64,000 nt of DNA from Endozoicomonas numazuensis (GTDB taxonomy: Bacteria; Pseudomonadota; Gammaproteobacteria; Pseudomonadales; Endozoicomonadaceae), in assembly GCF_000722635.1 (NCBI RefSeq), contig NZ_JOKH01000002.1, positions 874,756 through 938,755 of the forward strand. Reading direction: 5' to 3'. The notes below the pieces were generated by a model, which was not told where the DNA came from, ran no database searches, and was given only the letters and a program-made list of their open reading frames with translations. Positions within the stretch are counted from its first letter, which is position 1. Each line of letters opens with the position of its first letter. Shown here in pieces: positions 62,439 through 64,000 of this stretch. The position numbers were made by a program, and so were the translations under genes.

Positions 62439-64000
62439 TTACTTTCTCAGCTTTTTAGCATTGGCAAACAGATCAGCAAATGAGCCTCCGGCAGACTCTT
62501 TTTTACCCTGATTACTGCTTTTTTTACCGCCACGGTTCTGCTGTGGTTTTCCAGCACCAGAACGTTCCCCTCTGGGCTGCTGTCTTGCCTGAGCCACTTC
62601 TTCAGCTTTGTCACTCATACGCATTGAGAGACCAATACGCTTGCGCTGGACGTCTACTTCCATCACTTTTACCTTGACGATATCACCTGCCTTAACCACT
62701 TCAGCCGGATCTTTCACAAAGGTATTAGACAGGGCCGAAATATGCACCAGACCGTCCTGATGTACGCCGACATCAACAAAAGCACCAAAGTTGGTGACGT
62801 TGGTGACAACACCTTCCAGCTCCATGTTCAGCTTCAGGTCACTGATCTTAACAACACCTTCCTGAAATTCCGGAGCCTTGAATTCAGGTCTGGGATCTCG
62901 CCCTGGCTTATCCAGTTCTGAAATAATGTCAGTGACTGTTGGCAGTCCAAAGGTTTCATCTGTGAAACTTTTTGGATCCAGAGATCTGAGGAACAGAGAG
63001 TCGCCAATCAGGCCATGAACCGCACGCTCGGACTGGCTGGCAATTTTTTCCACGACAGGATAAGACTCCGGGTGAACTCCAGAAGCATCCAGAGGATTTG
63101 CACCATTCATGACACGAAGGAAGCCCGCTGCCTGTTCAAAAGCTTTAGGTCCAAAGCGATCCACTTTCATAAGTGTTTCACGATCTGAAAACACACCGTT
63201 CTGATCACGAAATGCAACAATGTTATCTGCCAGCGTTCTGTTCAAACCGGAAACACGAGTCAACAGGGCACTGGACGCGGTATTTACATCAACACCTACC
63301 GCGTTTACACAGTCTTCTACTACTGCTTCCAGAGAACGTGACAACTGAGTTTGGCTGACATCATGCTGATACTGACCTACACCAATCGCTTTTGGTTCAA
63401 TCTTCACCAATTCAGCCAGTGGATCCTGAAGACGACGGGCAATAGATACCGCGCCTCGGATAGAAACATCGAGATTAGGGAATTCACGCGCCGCAAGCTC
63501 AGAGGCAGAATAAACCGATGCGCCGGCTTCACTGACGACAATTTTGGTCAGACCCAGTTTTGGATAAGCTCGCATGAGCTCAGCAACAAGACGATCGGTT
63601 TCACGGGACGCTGTACCATTACCAATACTGACCAGCTCTACACCGTGTGTCAGACAGAGCGTTGCCAGTGTTCCCAAAGATTCTTTCCATTGACGTTGAG
63701 GAGCATGTGGAAAAATAGTCGTATACTCTACCAGCTTCCCGGTACCATCAACCACCGCCACTTTCGTTCCCGTACGAAGACCCGGATCCAGTCCCAGAGT
63801 AGGACGCAGGCCTGCCGGTGCAGCCAAAAGAAGATCTTTCAGGTTTTTAGCAAAGACTTTGATCGCTTCTTCCTCTGCACTTTCACGTACACGAGTCATC
63901 AGATCAGTTTCCAGCTGGGTCAGGAGTTTGACTCTCCAGGTCCAGCGCACAACATCTTTAAGCCATTTGTCTGCAGCTCTTCCCTGATCAGAGATTTTCC
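62439..64000 (-). CDS. tex: Tex-family RNA-binding transcription accessory protein (5' end outside window)
   Basis: The frame stays open to the window edge ([20 protein letters not shown] just inside), so only the C-terminal 520 residues are present. YqgF-like domain: [20 protein letters not shown] and [20 protein letters not shown]. Helix-hairpin-helix region: [20 protein letters not shown] and [18 protein letters not shown]1 domain: [20 protein letters not shown]-like block with [20 protein letters not shown]. The Gly/Lys/Gln-rich C-tail is typical. It binds RNA and affects transcription and stress tolerance. Confidence 0.95.
   Translation of the reverse strand, partial: KISDQGRAADKWLKDVVRWTWRVKLLTQLETDLMTRVRESAEEEAIKVFAKNLKDLLLAAPAGLRPTLGLDPGLRTGTKVAVVDGTGKLVEYTTIFPHAPQRQWKESLGTLATLCLTHGVELVSIGNGTASRETDRLVAELMRAYPKLGLTKIVVSEAGASVYSASELAAREFPNLDVSIRGAVSIARRLQDPLAELVKIEPKAIGVGQYQHDVSQTQLSRSLEAVVEDCVNAVGVDVNTASSALLTRVSGLNRTLADNIVAFRDQNGVFSDRETLMKVDRFGPKAFEQAAGFLRVMNGANPLDASGVHPESYPVVEKIASQSERAVHGLIGDSLFLRSLDPKSFTDETFGLPTVTDIISELDKPGRDPRPEFKAPEFQEGVVKISDLKLNMELEGVVTNVTNFGAFVDVGVHQDGLVHISALSNTFVKDPAEVVKAGDIVKVKVMEVDVQRKRIGLSMRMSDKAEEVAQARQQPRGERSGAGKPQQNRGGKKSSNQGKKESAGGSFADLFANAKKLRK

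Noticed and set aside
1-64000. CRISPR arrays, tRNA or rRNA genes, transposases
   Set aside because: None was recognised by eye. Regularly spaced repeats were seen only as the two-copy 62-bp spacing near 13.4 kb, which is too few and unequal for a CRISPR.

Overview
The window is chromosomal DNA from a gammaproteobacterium. Two gene neighbourhoods match the Pseudomonas layout: aceF-aceE / glnE-ilvE-waaF-waaC-waaG-waaP, and argH / algZ-algR-hemC-hemD-hemX-hemY, with algP-FKBP-rsd further along. The protein sequences, ankyrin and pentapeptide proteins, a polymorphic-toxin cassette and many small dispersed palindromes suggest a marine, possibly host-associated relative of the Oceanospirillales (Endozoicomonas/Hahella type). 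That placement is inference. No rRNA, tRNA, CRISPR array or transposase was recognised.

Region 1 (1-14.7 kb): a pentapeptide-repeat protein, the pyruvate dehydrogenase genes aceE-aceF on the minus strand, then a roughly 4 kb accessory island wedged between aceE and glnE. The island encodes a C58 (YopT-like) protease/ankyrin/toxin polyprotein split by one amber codon, an overlapping putative immunity gene, and a displaced duplicate of the pre-toxin module. glnE and ilvE follow.

Region 2 (14.7-38.8 kb): two exported proteins, then a long cell-surface glycan region. It holds the LPS inner-core enzymes (waaF, waaC, waaG), a GT32-like transferase, four LPS-kinase-fold proteins (three in a row, one apart), GT2 and GT4 transferases, an O-antigen ligase, rmlB and rmlA. 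It also holds an unusual ACP / AMP-ligase / PLP-decarboxylase / GNAT set that resembles the carrier-protein-tethered amino acid decarboxylation logic of butirosin BtrI/J/K. A PIG-L deacetylase gene and a capsule-type gene are broken by frameshifts; the latter sits on an A10 tract and could be phase variable.

Region 3 (38.9-53.2 kb): argH, the AlgZ/AlgR two-component system, haem/tetrapyrrole genes hemC-hemD-hemX-hemY, a DUF423 membrane protein, trmB, a DUF3392-like membrane protein, and the minus-strand operon metX-metW-DUF4426-rdgB-hemW.

Region 4 (53.2-64 kb): a small unknown gene with a strong ribosome binding site, a ZapB-like coiled-coil protein followed by a highly structured 135-nt segment, the ABC-F protein YheS, histone-like AlgP, an FKBP-type isomerase, Rsd/AlgQ, gshA, a frameshifted BLUF blue-light receptor, and the 3' part of tex.

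The best candidates for new biology are the toxin/immunity island with its in-frame amber codon and displaced module, and the ACP-ligase-decarboxylase-acyltransferase set inside the LPS region. Several genes are interrupted by single-base changes, often in homopolymers. Read-level data would be needed to tell biology from sequencing error.
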